The position numbers and the translations under genes were made by a program. Below, one piece after another: positions 54,459 through 63,996 of a stretch of 64,000 nt of DNA (within the stretch, counting starts at the first letter, position 1; each line of letters starts with the position of its first letter). This DNA is from Cyanobacteria bacterium SIG29 (GTDB taxonomy: Bacteria > Cyanobacteriota > Vampirovibrionia > Gastranaerophilales > Gastranaerophilaceae): assembly GCA_015152515.1 (NCBI GenBank), contig SUTV01000001.1:62001-126000 (forward strand), written 5' to 3'. The notes under the pieces are model-generated. The model saw only the letters and a program-made list of their open reading frames with translations. It made no database searches and was not told where the DNA came from.

Positions 54459-56930
54459 ATGAATATCAAAAATTTATATAATGTAAAAAAACCTTATCAA
54501 TATATCGGCGGGGAATATTTAAGCTACAACAAAGATTTTAACACTGCAAAAGTTAAAATAGCTTTAGCTTTTCCAGATAAATACGAAATTGCCATTAGCA
54601 ATTTAGGACAAAAAATTTTATATGACATAATAAATTCTGACGAACGTTTTATGGCTGATAGAATTTATGCGCCTGATTTTGATTATAAAGAAACCTTAGA
54701 TTCTTTATATGGTTTAGAAAGCAAAAAAAATGCGAAAGATTTTGATATTATTGGGTTTTCACTTCAATATGAATTAGCATATCCAACACTTTTAGAAATG
54801 CTAAAAATGTCAAATATTGAGGTTTTAAGAAAAGATAGAGATGAAAATTCACCAATAATAATGGCTGGCGGACCTGGAGCATTTAATCCAAAACCATTAG
54901 AAAATTTTATTGATTTATTTATGGTTGGTGATGGTGAAGAACTAATTATAGATGTACTTGAAAAATATTCTGAACTTAAAGAAAAAAGTTTAAAAAGAAA
55001 TGAAATAATTTTAGAATTGGCAAAAATCGAAGGCATCTATTCTTCTGAACTAAAAAATAAAACAAAAAAAAGAGTTTATGATATTTCTAAAAATAATAAA
55101 GCACCACTAGCACCAGTGCCTTATTCTTCAAGCGTACACGATAGAACAATTATAGAAATCCGTAGAGGTTGTGGAAGAATGTGTCGTTTTTGCCAAGCTG
55201 GACACGTAAATTTGCCAATAAGAGAAAGAAAAGCTCAAGACGTTATTTCAATGGTAAAAGATTCTATATGTAAAACCGGCTATGATGAATATTCATTATT
55301 ATCTTTATCATCAAATGACTACACAAATATCGAAAGTGTAATTGAAGAACTTTCTTGCGAAATGAACAAGAAAAAAGTATCTGTATCACTCCCAAGCCAA
55401 AGAATAGATAGATACAGTCAAAAATTAGCACAATTGGTTCGTGGAGTACGCTCAACAACTGTAACTTTAGCACCTGAAGCTGGTAGCCAAAGACTCAGAA
55501 ATGTTATCAATAAAAATCTAACTGAAGAACAAATAATCGATACCATTTTAAACTGCTATAAAAATGGCACAAGCAACGTAAAATTATATTTTATGATTGG
55601 ACTTCCAACAGAAGCTTATGAAGACCTTGATGAAATGGTTGAGTTATTTAGCAAAATCAAATATCGCTCTAAATTAATGAGAAAAGAACTTGAATTAAGA
55701 GATGCACTTAATTTAACTTGTACAGTATCAATATTTGTACCAAAACCGTTCACACCATTTCAATGGTGCGCACAATTTTCACAAGAAGAAATACGCGAAA
55801 GAATTAAATATTTACTTGATAAAGTAAAACCAATAAAAGGGATTAAAATCAATTATCATTCTAGCTTTACATCAAAACTAGAATGCGCAATGACAAGAGC
55901 TGATGAACGCTATAATGACTTTTTATATGCGCTACATAAAAAAGGGGTTTATTTATCAACTTGGGATGAAAATATAGATAAACAACTTTGGGAAGATACA
56001 GCACTTGAATGTGGAATAGATATTAATAAAGAAGCCCAACGAAAATACGATTTAAATGAAGATTTGCCTTGGGATGTAATAGATATTGGTTTGGATAAAA
56101 ATTGGTTAATAGAGCAATATAACAATGCAATGGCATTTAAAAACATTACACCTTGCGAATTTAACTGTGTACAATGTGGAGTATGCAAAAACCTAAAAAC
56201 ACATAAAGTAATTGATAACAAATATATTTCAGAAACAAAAATAGAAGAAGAAACAACAACAAATCAAACACGGTTCTATACATATAGAATTAAAATAACT
56301 AAAAAAGACGAAATGAAATATATTTCGCACTTGGATTGGCAAAATACTATAATAAAAATGTTATTCCGTTCTGGTTTAAAATTATACTTTTCACAAGGTT
56401 TCAACCCAACACCGCGTTTTTCATTAGGTATTGCACTTCCACTTTTCGTAGAAAGTGAATGCGAACTAATAGATATTGAATTAATTGAAAACATTTCACC
56501 ATTAGAATTAATAAAAAGATTAAATAATGTTTTACCAAGTAATATAAAAGTATTAGATGCAAAACAAATAACAAGACAAGATGGAGCCATTGATATTATT
56601 GCACAATGGGCAAGTTTTACTTTTGAACCACTTGAACAAGGTATTTTAAAATTTGAAGATTTGTTGTATATTAAAGATAGAATATCTTCAAGTAATGAAA
56701 TATTTATAGAGAAGATAAATAAAAAAGGTATAAAAAAACTTGTAAATATAAAATCGTCAATCAAAGCTGTTGATGTAACTGACAATAAAATCACTATGAT
56801 TTTAAAAGTTGGGCAGTCAGAAGAAATTCCTTCTGTAAAACCTGATGATGTAATTAAGCTTTACAACAATGATGTGATTTTTAAAATAAAAAGAACAGCT
56901 TTCTACGATAAAGATATGAACGAGCTTTAA
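54459..56930 (+). CDS. B12-binding-like radical SAM protein fused to a DUF2344 domain
   Basis: An 823-residue fusion of two families (TIGR03960 and TIGR03936). Residues about 25-150 match the B12-binding-like N-terminus, though no DxHxxG motif is seen. The radical SAM core has RRGCGRMCRFCQAG with its CxxxCxxC cluster. A Cys-rich segment (CEFNCVQCGVC, near residue 565-575) follows, then the DUF2344-like domain from about 605 (MKYISHLDWQN, GFNPTPRFSLGIALP). The fusion next to RNase E/G is, as I recall, typical of cyanobacteria and relatives. Substrate unknown; an RNA or ribosome role is suggested by context. Confidence 0.9.
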   Translation: MNIKNLYNVKKPYQYIGGEYLSYNKDFNTAKVKIALAFPDKYEIAISNLGQKILYDIINSDERFMADRIYAPDFDYKETLDSLYGLESKKNAKDFDIIGFSLQYELAYPTLLEMLKMSNIEVLRKDRDENSPIIMAGGPGAFNPKPLENFIDLFMVGDGEELIIDVLEKYSELKEKSLKRNEIILELAKIEGIYSSELKNKTKKRVYDISKNNKAPLAPVPYSSSVHDRTIIEIRRGCGRMCRFCQAGHVNLPIRERKAQDVISMVKDSICKTGYDEYSLLSLSSNDYTNIESVIEELSCEMNKKKVSVSLPSQRIDRYSQKLAQLVRGVRSTTVTLAPEAGSQRLRNVINKNLTEEQIIDTILNCYKNGTSNVKLYFMIGLPTEAYEDLDEMVELFSKIKYRSKLMRKELELRDALNLTCTVSIFVPKPFTPFQWCAQFSQEEIRERIKYLLDKVKPIKGIKINYHSSFTSKLECAMTRADERYNDFLYALHKKGVYLSTWDENIDKQLWEDTALECGIDINKEAQRKYDLNEDLPWDVIDIGLDKNWLIEQYNNAMAFKNITPCEFNCVQCGVCKNLKTHKVIDNKYISETKIEEETTTNQTRFYTYRIKITKKDEMKYISHLDWQNTIIKMLFRSGLKLYFSQGFNPTPRFSLGIALPLFVESECELIDIELIENISPLELIKRLNNVLPSNIKVLDAKQITRQDGAIDIIAQWASFTFEPLEQGILKFEDLLYIKDRISSSNEIFIEKINKKGIKKLVNIKSSIKAVDVTDNKITMILKVGQSEEIPSVKPDDVIKLYNNDVIFKIKRTAFYDKDMNEL

Positions 56931-56956
56931 GGATTTAAATTAGAAAAGGAAAAAAG

Positions 56957-58729
56957 ATGTCAAAAGCGATAGTTGTAGCAGAAAGAGATAACATAGCCGC
57001 AGTAATCGAAGACGGAAAAATTAGTGAATTTTATGTTCACAAAGGCGATGTGCTTTTAAATGATGTTTATCTTGCAACAGTTGATAACATTTTACCAAGT
57101 ATTGACGCAGCATTCGTTAATGTAGGTTATGACAAAATGGGTTTCTTACACGCAAACGATGCAATTGGTAAAGGTACTTTAAAAGAAAAACTTTCACCAA
57201 AACAAAAAATTATAGTTCAAGTAGTAAAAGAACCTGTTGGACACAAAGGACCTAGAGTTTCAACTCTATTAAGCCTTCCAGGTAGATTTTTAGTATTAAT
57301 GCCACACGAAACAGGCATTAATGTTTCAAGAAAAATTGTTTCTAATAAAGAAAGAGCTAGACTAAAATCAATTATCAGTTTATTAAAACCAGTTGGCTTA
57401 GGTGTAATTGTAAGAACAGAAGCAGAAGGTCAATCAGACGCTGATATCCAAGAAGATTTAGAAATTCTATTAGAAAAATGGAATACTATTGTAACTGCAG
57501 CAGAAACAAGACCAGCTCCAAGCTTATTATATAGAGATCAAGATTTACTATATAGAGTTATGAGAGAAGCTTGTAGTGAAGATGTAGATGAAATCATTTT
57601 GGATACTTCATATGGCGTTCATAGAACTCAACAAATTCTTCAAAATTGGAATATGAATAAAAATATTGAAGTTAACGCATATAAAGGTTCAGAAACTCTT
57701 CTAGCTGCCGCTGGTGTTGTAAAAGAAATAAAACAAGCACTTCAAACAAAAGTAAACCTTCCAAGCGGTGGTTACTTATTTATCCAAACAACAGAAGCGC
57801 TAACTGTAATTGATGTTAACAGCGGTAAGTTTGTAAGTTCAAATACTCAAGATGAAACAATTGTAAAAACAAATCTTGAAGCAGTACATGAAATTGCAAG
57901 ACAACTAAGATTGCGTAATATCGGTGGTATGGTAATTGTCGATTTTATTGATATGAACAATAGAAGAGATAAACTTGCAATTATGGAAGAACTTGAACTA
58001 GCACTAGAGAAAGATAAAGCAAAACCACAAGTTGGTCAATTATCAGATTTAGGCTTAGTTGAATTAACAAGACACAGACAAGGTCAAAGTTTATCTGAAT
58101 TATTCAGCAAAAAATGCCCTCACTGCCAAGGTACAGGTTATATTGCGGATGATTTAACATTCTCTGCTCCAGTGGTTGAAGGTGAGATAAAAGCAAAAGC
58201 AGCAAAATTAAAAATTCCTGCACAGCAAATAAAAAATAAAACTCCAAACTATAAACAAAATAAAGTTTTCAATAATCCAAACAATAATCCACTAAATGAA
58301 AACGAACAAAAACAACCTCAACAACAAAACAACCATCAGCAAAATAAAAATCACCAAAATAAAAACCACAACAAACATGCTGATGTTGAAAAAGTACAAA
58401 TTACTGAAGAAGAAATAAAACAACAAATAGAAACTCCAGTAAATGTAGTTGAAGAACAAGTAAAAGTTGTTGAAGTTGAAAAACAAGAAGAAAAACAAAA
58501 TTCAACCGAAATAGTAGAGAAAGGTAAAACAGCGAAGAAAAAAGCTGATAAAAAACAAAAAAATACTAAAAAGGAAGAAATAAAAAAAGAGACTAAAGAA
58601 GCTAAAAAAGAAGCACAAGCTAAAGCTGTAGAAGAAGAGAAAAAAGAAACAAAAAAAACAGCTAGAAAACCGCGTGCTCAAAAGAAAACAACTAAAAAAG
58701 AATCAAAAGATACAAAAGTAAATGAATAA
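56957..58729 (+). CDS. rng: Ribonuclease E/G family protein
   Basis: A 590-residue endoribonuclease. Residues 1-90 hold the S1/5'-sensor region (VEDG-type start, AFVNVGYDKMGFLH); the catalytic DNase-I-like part shows ALTVIDVNSGKF and GGMVIVDFIDM with the catalytic Asp residues; CPHCQGTGYI is the zinc link. Residues about 415-590 are a disordered Lys/Glu/Gln-rich tail that could anchor partners or RNA. It shares its operon with the radical SAM gene. Its ORF overlaps the next gene by 8 bp. Confidence 0.93.
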   Translation: MSKAIVVAERDNIAAVIEDGKISEFYVHKGDVLLNDVYLATVDNILPSIDAAFVNVGYDKMGFLHANDAIGKGTLKEKLSPKQKIIVQVVKEPVGHKGPRVSTLLSLPGRFLVLMPHETGINVSRKIVSNKERARLKSIISLLKPVGLGVIVRTEAEGQSDADIQEDLEILLEKWNTIVTAAETRPAPSLLYRDQDLLYRVMREACSEDVDEIILDTSYGVHRTQQILQNWNMNKNIEVNAYKGSETLLAAAGVVKEIKQALQTKVNLPSGGYLFIQTTEALTVIDVNSGKFVSSNTQDETIVKTNLEAVHEIARQLRLRNIGGMVIVDFIDMNNRRDKLAIMEELELALEKDKAKPQVGQLSDLGLVELTRHRQGQSLSELFSKKCPHCQGTGYIADDLTFSAPVVEGEIKAKAAKLKIPAQQIKNKTPNYKQNKVFNNPNNNPLNENEQKQPQQQNNHQQNKNHQNKNHNKHADVEKVQITEEEIKQQIETPVNVVEEQVKVVEVEKQEEKQNSTEIVEKGKTAKKKADKKQKNTKKEEIKKETKEAKKEAQAKAVEEEKKETKKTARKPRAQKKTTKKESKDTKVNE

Positions 58730-59090
58730 TAACGAAATTACAAATATTAATATACCAGCGTTTGATGTAGGAACAACCGTTCCTACTCAAACGACTGATA
58801 CTTTTAGCTTAGATTCTTTACCAATTAGCTTAATATCAATTTGTCTAATTAGTGCAATCGTTTTTGTTATATTATTAAACAAATTTTATGTTCAAAAAAA
58901 CAATATAAATAGAAAAAAGAATGAAGAAACATTTGATATACAAGAAGAAAACAAAAAAATAAAAGAACCAGCTCAAACAAAAAAAAGAACAATTGAAATA
59001 CCACAAAAACAAGTTGCAAAAAAATTATCAACTCCAAAAAATTTAAGTGATTGTATAACTCTATTCCTTGAAAACACTAGAACTAAGTAG
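58722..59090 (+). CDS. Small single-pass membrane protein
   Basis: A 122-residue protein with one membrane segment (residues about 29-51, LPISLISICLISAIVFVILL) and a Lys-rich cytoplasmic tail (QKKRTIEIPQKQ-like). The N-terminal 28 residues would be extracytoplasmic. It overlaps rng by 8 bp and the convergent engB by 8 bp. No family is known; possibly an anchor related to the RNase. Confidence 0.6.
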   Translation: MNNNEITNINIPAFDVGTTVPTQTTDTFSLDSLPISLISICLISAIVFVILLNKFYVQKNNINRKKNEETFDIQEENKKIKEPAQTKKRTIEIPQKQVAKKLSTPKNLSDCITLFLENTRTK

Positions 59091-59661
59091 ATTCAATTAT
59101 TTCTGCTATTTTAGCAATAATATCTTTATTATAATAATTTATTGATTTACAAAACGGAAAAACAGGCAAACCTAATTCTTTCTCAAATTTCAAACAAGTA
59201 GGTTTTATTTGAGATTTAGAAATCTGATCAACTTTAGTTGCAATAACAAAACAAGGCAAATTATTGTATTTAATCCATTGAGCCATTTGTTTATCATTTT
59301 CTTGTATTGGATGTCTTGAATCAATTAATTGAATTAAACTAACAATAGAATCTCTTTCAAGCAAATATTTTTCAAGATTTTTTTGCCAATCATTTTGCAT
59401 TTTGCCTGAAACTTTCGCATACCCATAACCTGGTAAATCAGCCAAAACAAAAGTATCATTAATACTAAACAAGTTTATCAATCTTGTTTTACCAGGAGTA
59501 TTACTTGTTTTTGCAAGTCCATTTATATTAACTAAACCATTAATAAAAGAAGATTTCCCAACATTAGAACGCCCAATCAAAGCGAACTCAGGCATATTTA
59601 ACTCTGGACACTCTTTAATTGAAGGCGCGCTTGTTAGAAACTTTGCTTTTGTTATTCTCAT
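59083..59661 (-). CDS. engB: Ribosome biogenesis GTPase EngB/YsxC
   Basis: A 192-residue GTPase needed for 50S subunit assembly. It shows the P-loop GRSNVGKSSF, switch I TPGKTRLINLF, DLPGYGYAKV (G3), and ATKVDQ (G4). It ends SINYYNKDIIAKIAE. The start lies 47 bp inside the upstream 86-residue gene, with no separate promoter visible, so the two are likely co-transcribed. Confidence 0.95.
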   Translation of the reverse strand: MRITKAKFLTSAPSIKECPELNMPEFALIGRSNVGKSSFINGLVNINGLAKTSNTPGKTRLINLFSINDTFVLADLPGYGYAKVSGKMQNDWQKNLEKYLLERDSIVSLIQLIDSRHPIQENDKQMAQWIKYNNLPCFVIATKVDQISKSQIKPTCLKFEKELGLPVFPFCKSINYYNKDIIAKIAEIIEST

Positions 59662-59875
59662 CTTTTAATCTTTTTTTATGAATTACACTAGATAATAACT
59701 TATATACCTTTGGATTATTATATACAGTTAATTGAATATCATCATCAAAACTAATATCAACAGGCAATTTTTGCGCAAAAATATTCGTTTCAACATGCAT
59801 AATTTTTATATTACGCTTTTGAATTATGCTAATTGGCGCAGCCAAAAAGATTTCAAATGTTTTAAAGATATCCAT
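59615..59875 (-). CDS. Small protein upstream of and overlapping engB
   Basis: An 86-residue reading frame (MDIFKTFEIFLAAPISIIQ...) with alternating hydrophobic/charged strands (LPVDISFDDDIQLTVYNN) that look like a real fold. It overlaps engB by 47 bp in a different frame. No Shine-Dalgarno is present, but TG-T-TATCAT lies 6 nt before the ATG with TTGCTA 17 bp further up, so a leaderless start is likely. Function unknown. Confidence 0.55.
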   Translation of the reverse strand: MDIFKTFEIFLAAPISIIQKRNIKIMHVETNIFAQKLPVDISFDDDIQLTVYNNPKVYKLLSSVIHKKRLKDENNKSKVSNKRAFN

Positions 59876-59881
59876 TCTAAT

Positions 59882-59910
59882 ATGATAACAAACTAGTACA
59901 TGTATAGCAA
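59882..59910 (-). promoter_or_regulatory. Promoter of the 86-residue gene and engB; leaderless
   Basis: On the minus strand TTGCTA (59910-59905), 17 bp, TATCAT (59887-59882) with TG one base ahead, then six bases to the ATG at 59875. Confidence 0.6.
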
Positions 59911-59931
59911 ATATTGTGAAGAATATTTTTG

Positions 59932-61686
59932 CTATTTAGTTAGCTTTTGTATACGAGTTTTTGCATAATTTAACTTTTCACTCTCCGCATAATTATCAGC
60001 CGGTAATAATTTTACAAACTTTTGATAATATTCAAGAGCATTTTGTGGTTCTGATAAATTATCTAAGCTTAAAGCCAAGTAAAAATATGCAATTACATTT
60101 TTATTATCTAGTTCAATAGCCTTGTATAATGGAGCAGTAGCCATTGCATAATTATTCATAGCTATATATGTTAAACCTTGATAATAATATAAGATAGAAT
60201 TATTTTTATCTATATCTAAAGCAAGATTAATTACTCTTAATGCTTCATCATAATTTTGACTATCAAAAGCGGAAATTATTTGATTAATATATGCACTTGA
60301 TTCAAGTCTATTTAAATTATCTAAAAGTTGCAAAGCATATGAATTTTCAGGACTCAATTCTAAAACTCTATTTAAATAATTTCTTGAACTTGCAATATCA
60401 CCCTCTTGATAAAAGATAAAGGCAAAATAATTCAAAACATCAACATTGTCTGGATACAATGACATTGCCTTATTTAGATATTCAAAACAAGCTTGCTTAT
60501 TTCTTGCCAAATAATTTGCTTTTGATAATGCCAAAATTACAGACAATTCTTCTTGATTAGCTGTTTTTAAAACTTCAATAGCTTGAGAATACAAACCAGA
60601 ATTTATTAAAGAATCTGCTTCTTTAACAGGTTGATCTGAAAATTCAGCAAGTAAAATATTATATTGTTCAATTTGTTCTTGATTTTGAAGCTTATCACGA
60701 ACAGCCTTTAACATTTTATATGCTTCAGTTGACTGATTATCATTTTTATATATTTGAACTAACAACAAATATCCAATTGGATTTTCAGGATAATTATCAA
60801 TCAATTTTTGAGAATAAGCTAATGCCGTATTAAAATCATCAATTTCAAACGATTTTTTAGCTATAAGTTCATAAAATGTTTCATATGTTACATCTTGATT
60901 TGGATATAACAATTTTATAAGTTTTTTATCTGGGTAATTTTTATCTGCTAGCATTCTATAAAAATCAAATTTAGAAGAAATATCATCAGGAGCATTTTCT
61001 ATATATATAGACATTTCTTTAAAAGATTGATTAACATTGCCTAACGCTTCTAAAAATCTTATTTTGCAAGGTCTATATTCATAACCTTTAGAATTATTAT
61101 CAATAATATTATCTAAAATAGAAAGTGCGGTTCTATATCCTTCTTCACCATTTAAACCTAAAATATCTAAAGAACGATTAAAGGTATTAGCATTTTTAGC
61201 ATTTTTTGATGCTACAGTAATATTTTGTACTGCTGCTTCATAATCATTATCAAAATAATTTAAATAAGCTAAAATAAGTTGAGAATAGAACTTTTCTCTA
61301 TCATAACGAACATTTTTTTCAAAAGCCAATTTCATTTCTTTTAATTGAGAAAGATATTCTTTATCTAAACTATTTTGACTATATAAATGAAGAAGATAAC
61401 TCATTTGATTACAAACATCAGAATAATGTTTATTCTCAATTAATAAGTTAATTAATTCAAATCTTAAATCAATGTTTTCTGGATCTTCATTAACTTTAAA
61501 ATATAATTCATCTATTAAAGTTTGAACAGCTGAAAAATCTTGAACTGTTTTTACCGCAGTAGGATTAGAAGTAGAATACATAATTGCAGAACGACTAGGT
61601 TGCACTTTATGTTCATAAATTGCACTTGCATAAGCAAGATTATAAATTGAAGCAAAAACTACCAATGAAATTATTATTTTCTTCAT
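59932..61686 (-). CDS. Exported TPR repeat protein
   Basis: A 584-residue protein with a signal peptide (MKKIIISLVVFASIYNLAYASA, cleavage near residue 21). The rest is tetratricopeptide repeats, clearest at residues about 370-560 (LYPDNVDVLNYFAFIFYQEG, AMATAPLYKAIELDNKNV, ALEYYQKFVKLLPAD). No other domain is seen. It is probably a periplasmic or outer-membrane-associated scaffold. AGGAGAG precedes the ATG; a terminator separates it from the tpsA-like gene upstream. Confidence 0.85.
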   Translation of the reverse strand: MKKIIISLVVFASIYNLAYASAIYEHKVQPSRSAIMYSTSNPTAVKTVQDFSAVQTLIDELYFKVNEDPENIDLRFELINLLIENKHYSDVCNQMSYLLHLYSQNSLDKEYLSQLKEMKLAFEKNVRYDREKFYSQLILAYLNYFDNDYEAAVQNITVASKNAKNANTFNRSLDILGLNGEEGYRTALSILDNIIDNNSKGYEYRPCKIRFLEALGNVNQSFKEMSIYIENAPDDISSKFDFYRMLADKNYPDKKLIKLLYPNQDVTYETFYELIAKKSFEIDDFNTALAYSQKLIDNYPENPIGYLLLVQIYKNDNQSTEAYKMLKAVRDKLQNQEQIEQYNILLAEFSDQPVKEADSLINSGLYSQAIEVLKTANQEELSVILALSKANYLARNKQACFEYLNKAMSLYPDNVDVLNYFAFIFYQEGDIASSRNYLNRVLELSPENSYALQLLDNLNRLESSAYINQIISAFDSQNYDEALRVINLALDIDKNNSILYYYQGLTYIAMNNYAMATAPLYKAIELDNKNVIAYFYLALSLDNLSEPQNALEYYQKFVKLLPADNYAESEKLNYAKTRIQKLTK

Positions 61687-61742
61687 ACTAACTCTCCTAC
61701 ATTACAATATTATGGTAACTTAAGAATACACATTAAGTCAAC

Positions 61743-61772
61743 AAAAAAGGAACTTATAAAAGTTCCTTTTTT
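61743..61772 (-). terminator. Terminator of the tpsA-like gene
   Basis: A 12-bp perfect stem (AAAAAAGGAACT / AGTTCCTTTTTT) with a 6-base loop, 24 bp after the minus-strand stop at 61796. Confidence 0.85.
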
Positions 61773-61795
61773 ATGTATTTAGATTTTATCGAAAA

Positions 61796-63805
61796 TTACT
61801 CTTCTTCATCTTCAACAATTTCAATTTGACTAGCTGCCGCAAATACATCTACGAAAGTTGTTCTACCATCAGCAACATTTGTTACAGTATTCATTGTTTG
61901 TGGTTGACGAGGTAATTTATTTAACATTGCAGCTTGATCTTCATCAATATCAACTGTTTCTTCTTGTTCTGGTACAACAGGTGGTGGTGGAGCGATATAT
62001 GGTCTATTGTTGATTAATAAGATTTTTTCTTCACCATTACCATATTGAATGTGATGTCTTTGTTGGAATTTACCATCTGGAGTAATAGTATCAGATGCAG
62101 TTACTTCGAAACTATCATTTGCAGTATTTGAAGTAAATTTACCATTTTTAACGTAGATATATGAACGTTGTGAATCATCACCAGGAATTTTTTCTTCAGT
62201 TGTGTATGGTAAACCAGCAACAACCTTATCAGCTGTGATTGTCATATCACCATTTTTAGCAACTAAACGAGATACTGATAATGTACCATCTGTTGAAATT
62301 GTTACATTTTTATCTGCAACAGCAACTAAACCATTGTTTTTGTTACCAACATTTTTTAAATTAACATTGATATCATTACCTGCATTGATATTTGTTTGGC
62401 TATCTTTTAAATCAATGTCACCAACAACATCAGTTTTAGCATTTAAATAAATTTTATTAGCTTTTGCAGTTGAATTCTCAACTAAAACTTTGCTGTCATT
62501 AGCATTAACTTTTATGTTATTTTTAGCTGTTAAATTTGCACCACTTAACCAAGCATAAGCACCATCAACAACGATATCATCAGCATTAACAGTTGATGTA
62601 TGAACTTGAGCTCTATTTTTACCTTTTACAGTAACATTTTTTGCATTAACATTAGAACCACTTTGAATTGAAGCATAATTACCAGCATCTAAAGTTACAT
62701 CTTTTGCAGAAGCAATTTTAGTCTTGTTAATTGCGATATCAAAATCTTTTGAAATAGCATCAACATTACCAATAGCATTAATATCAGAATTTGTTACTGA
62801 TACTTTTTTACCTGCTTGAAGTTTAACGTTTCCGCCTTCTCTATTTGCTGCTTCTTGTGAAGCATTTGCAGTTACAAATTTAACACCATCCATAACGATA
62901 TTATTTAAAGCAGTAAGCCAAATATTACCATCATTACCTGATACAGCTTTAACAGCTTTTAAATTTGCACCATAAAGGTTAATTTGGCTATCAACATTTG
63001 AAGACATATTTCTAGCATCAATATTACCAGCTTCAATATCTCCATTTAATGAAATCATCATTTTATCGCCAGCTGCTTTAATATTTGATAAATTTTTAAC
63101 TGCACCATTGTTATAATATGCAAAATTTACACCATCAGCAGTTACTAATTTAACTTTTCCTAATGAATCAACATTTCCATTTGCATTTGGAAGTACGCTT
63201 GTTGAAATTTTTGAACCAGCATATTGTGTAATATTATCTGATACTAAGTTAACAGCTTTATCGCCGTGAATATTAGCACCTTCCATAACAACAATACCGT
63301 ATTGAGAAGTTTTACCATTTCTATCTAATTGTAAGCTGTTTGTATTTTTGTCAAATGTATCGTTAAAAGTAGATACTGTAAATGAATTTAAGTTTACATT
63401 TGCACCATCACCAAATAATACGCCATTTGGGTTGATTAAGATAACTTTACCAGTTGCATCATATCCACAACCAGAACAACCAGAAGATGTGATTTTACCA
63501 TAGATTTGTGATAAACCACCAGTTGCATCAACTCTGTTTAATGCAGTTTGGTTGTGTGCTGTAAATTCATAATTTACAGAAGCATCTTTACCAACGTTAT
63601 AACTATTCCAATTCAATGTGCCTAAGCCACCTTGACCGCCATTGATTTGAATATTCATATTGTTATTTGTGCCAATAGTAACATCAGCATTTGTAGCACT
63701 ATTTAAATTTGGTAATGCACCAGCGGCTACATCAGCAAAAACTGGTGAAACACCAAAAGCGGTAAAAATACTTACTGCTATAGCTTTGCTTAAAAGTTTT
63801 CTCAT
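61796..63805 (-). CDS. Filamentous-haemagglutinin N-terminal (TPS) domain exoprotein
   Basis: A 669-residue two-partner-secretion (TpsA-type) protein. A signal peptide (MRKLLSKAIAVSIFTAFGVSPVFA, cleavage near residue 24) is followed by the TPS domain, with INPNGVLFG near residue 130. A CSGCGYDATGK insert sits before it. Residues about 160-540 are beta-helix-like repeats rich in Asn, Lys and Gly; a proline stretch (PPPPVVP) and acidic tail (EIVEDEEE) end it. It would use an outer-membrane TpsB; none lies nearby. AAGGAAG precedes the ATG. Confidence 0.9.
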   Translation of the reverse strand: MRKLLSKAIAVSIFTAFGVSPVFADVAAGALPNLNSATNADVTIGTNNNMNIQINGGQGGLGTLNWNSYNVGKDASVNYEFTAHNQTALNRVDATGGLSQIYGKITSSGCSGCGYDATGKVILINPNGVLFGDGANVNLNSFTVSTFNDTFDKNTNSLQLDRNGKTSQYGIVVMEGANIHGDKAVNLVSDNITQYAGSKISTSVLPNANGNVDSLGKVKLVTADGVNFAYYNNGAVKNLSNIKAAGDKMMISLNGDIEAGNIDARNMSSNVDSQINLYGANLKAVKAVSGNDGNIWLTALNNIVMDGVKFVTANASQEAANREGGNVKLQAGKKVSVTNSDINAIGNVDAISKDFDIAINKTKIASAKDVTLDAGNYASIQSGSNVNAKNVTVKGKNRAQVHTSTVNADDIVVDGAYAWLSGANLTAKNNIKVNANDSKVLVENSTAKANKIYLNAKTDVVGDIDLKDSQTNINAGNDINVNLKNVGNKNNGLVAVADKNVTISTDGTLSVSRLVAKNGDMTITADKVVAGLPYTTEEKIPGDDSQRSYIYVKNGKFTSNTANDSFEVTASDTITPDGKFQQRHHIQYGNGEEKILLINNRPYIAPPPPVVPEQEETVDIDEDQAAMLNKLPRQPQTMNTVTNVADGRTTFVDVFAAASQIEIVEDEEE

Positions 63806-63831
63806 ATTCTTCTTCCTTATATTACATGCTA

Positions 63832-63837
63832 ACTATA
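63832..63837 (-). promoter_or_regulatory. -10 of the tpsA-like gene
   Basis: On the minus strand TATAGT, giving a leader of about 20 nt with the AAGGAAG ribosome binding site. No clear -35 is visible. Confidence 0.35.
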
Positions 63838-63896
63838 TTTTTAATTACAAAAGTTTAAACTTCTCTAAAAAAAAAAGTTGCCAATCAATTATTTTT

Positions 63897-63996
63897 TTGT
63901 AACAATTATTATTTCTATTGTTACAATTTAATATTTTATACAACAAAAGCACACTTAAGTTACAGATATTAAAGCGATTTTAATTTATTGTTACAA
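63897..63996. repeat. ATTGTTACAA sites upstream of the tpsA-like gene
   Basis: TTGTAACAAT (63897-63906) and ATTGTTACAA (63917-63926) form a perfect 10-bp inverted repeat with a 10-bp spacer. A third copy, ATTGTTACAA, lies at 63987-63996. They are 90-190 bp upstream of the start codon, beyond the -10, as expected of activator or repressor sites. Confidence 0.55.
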
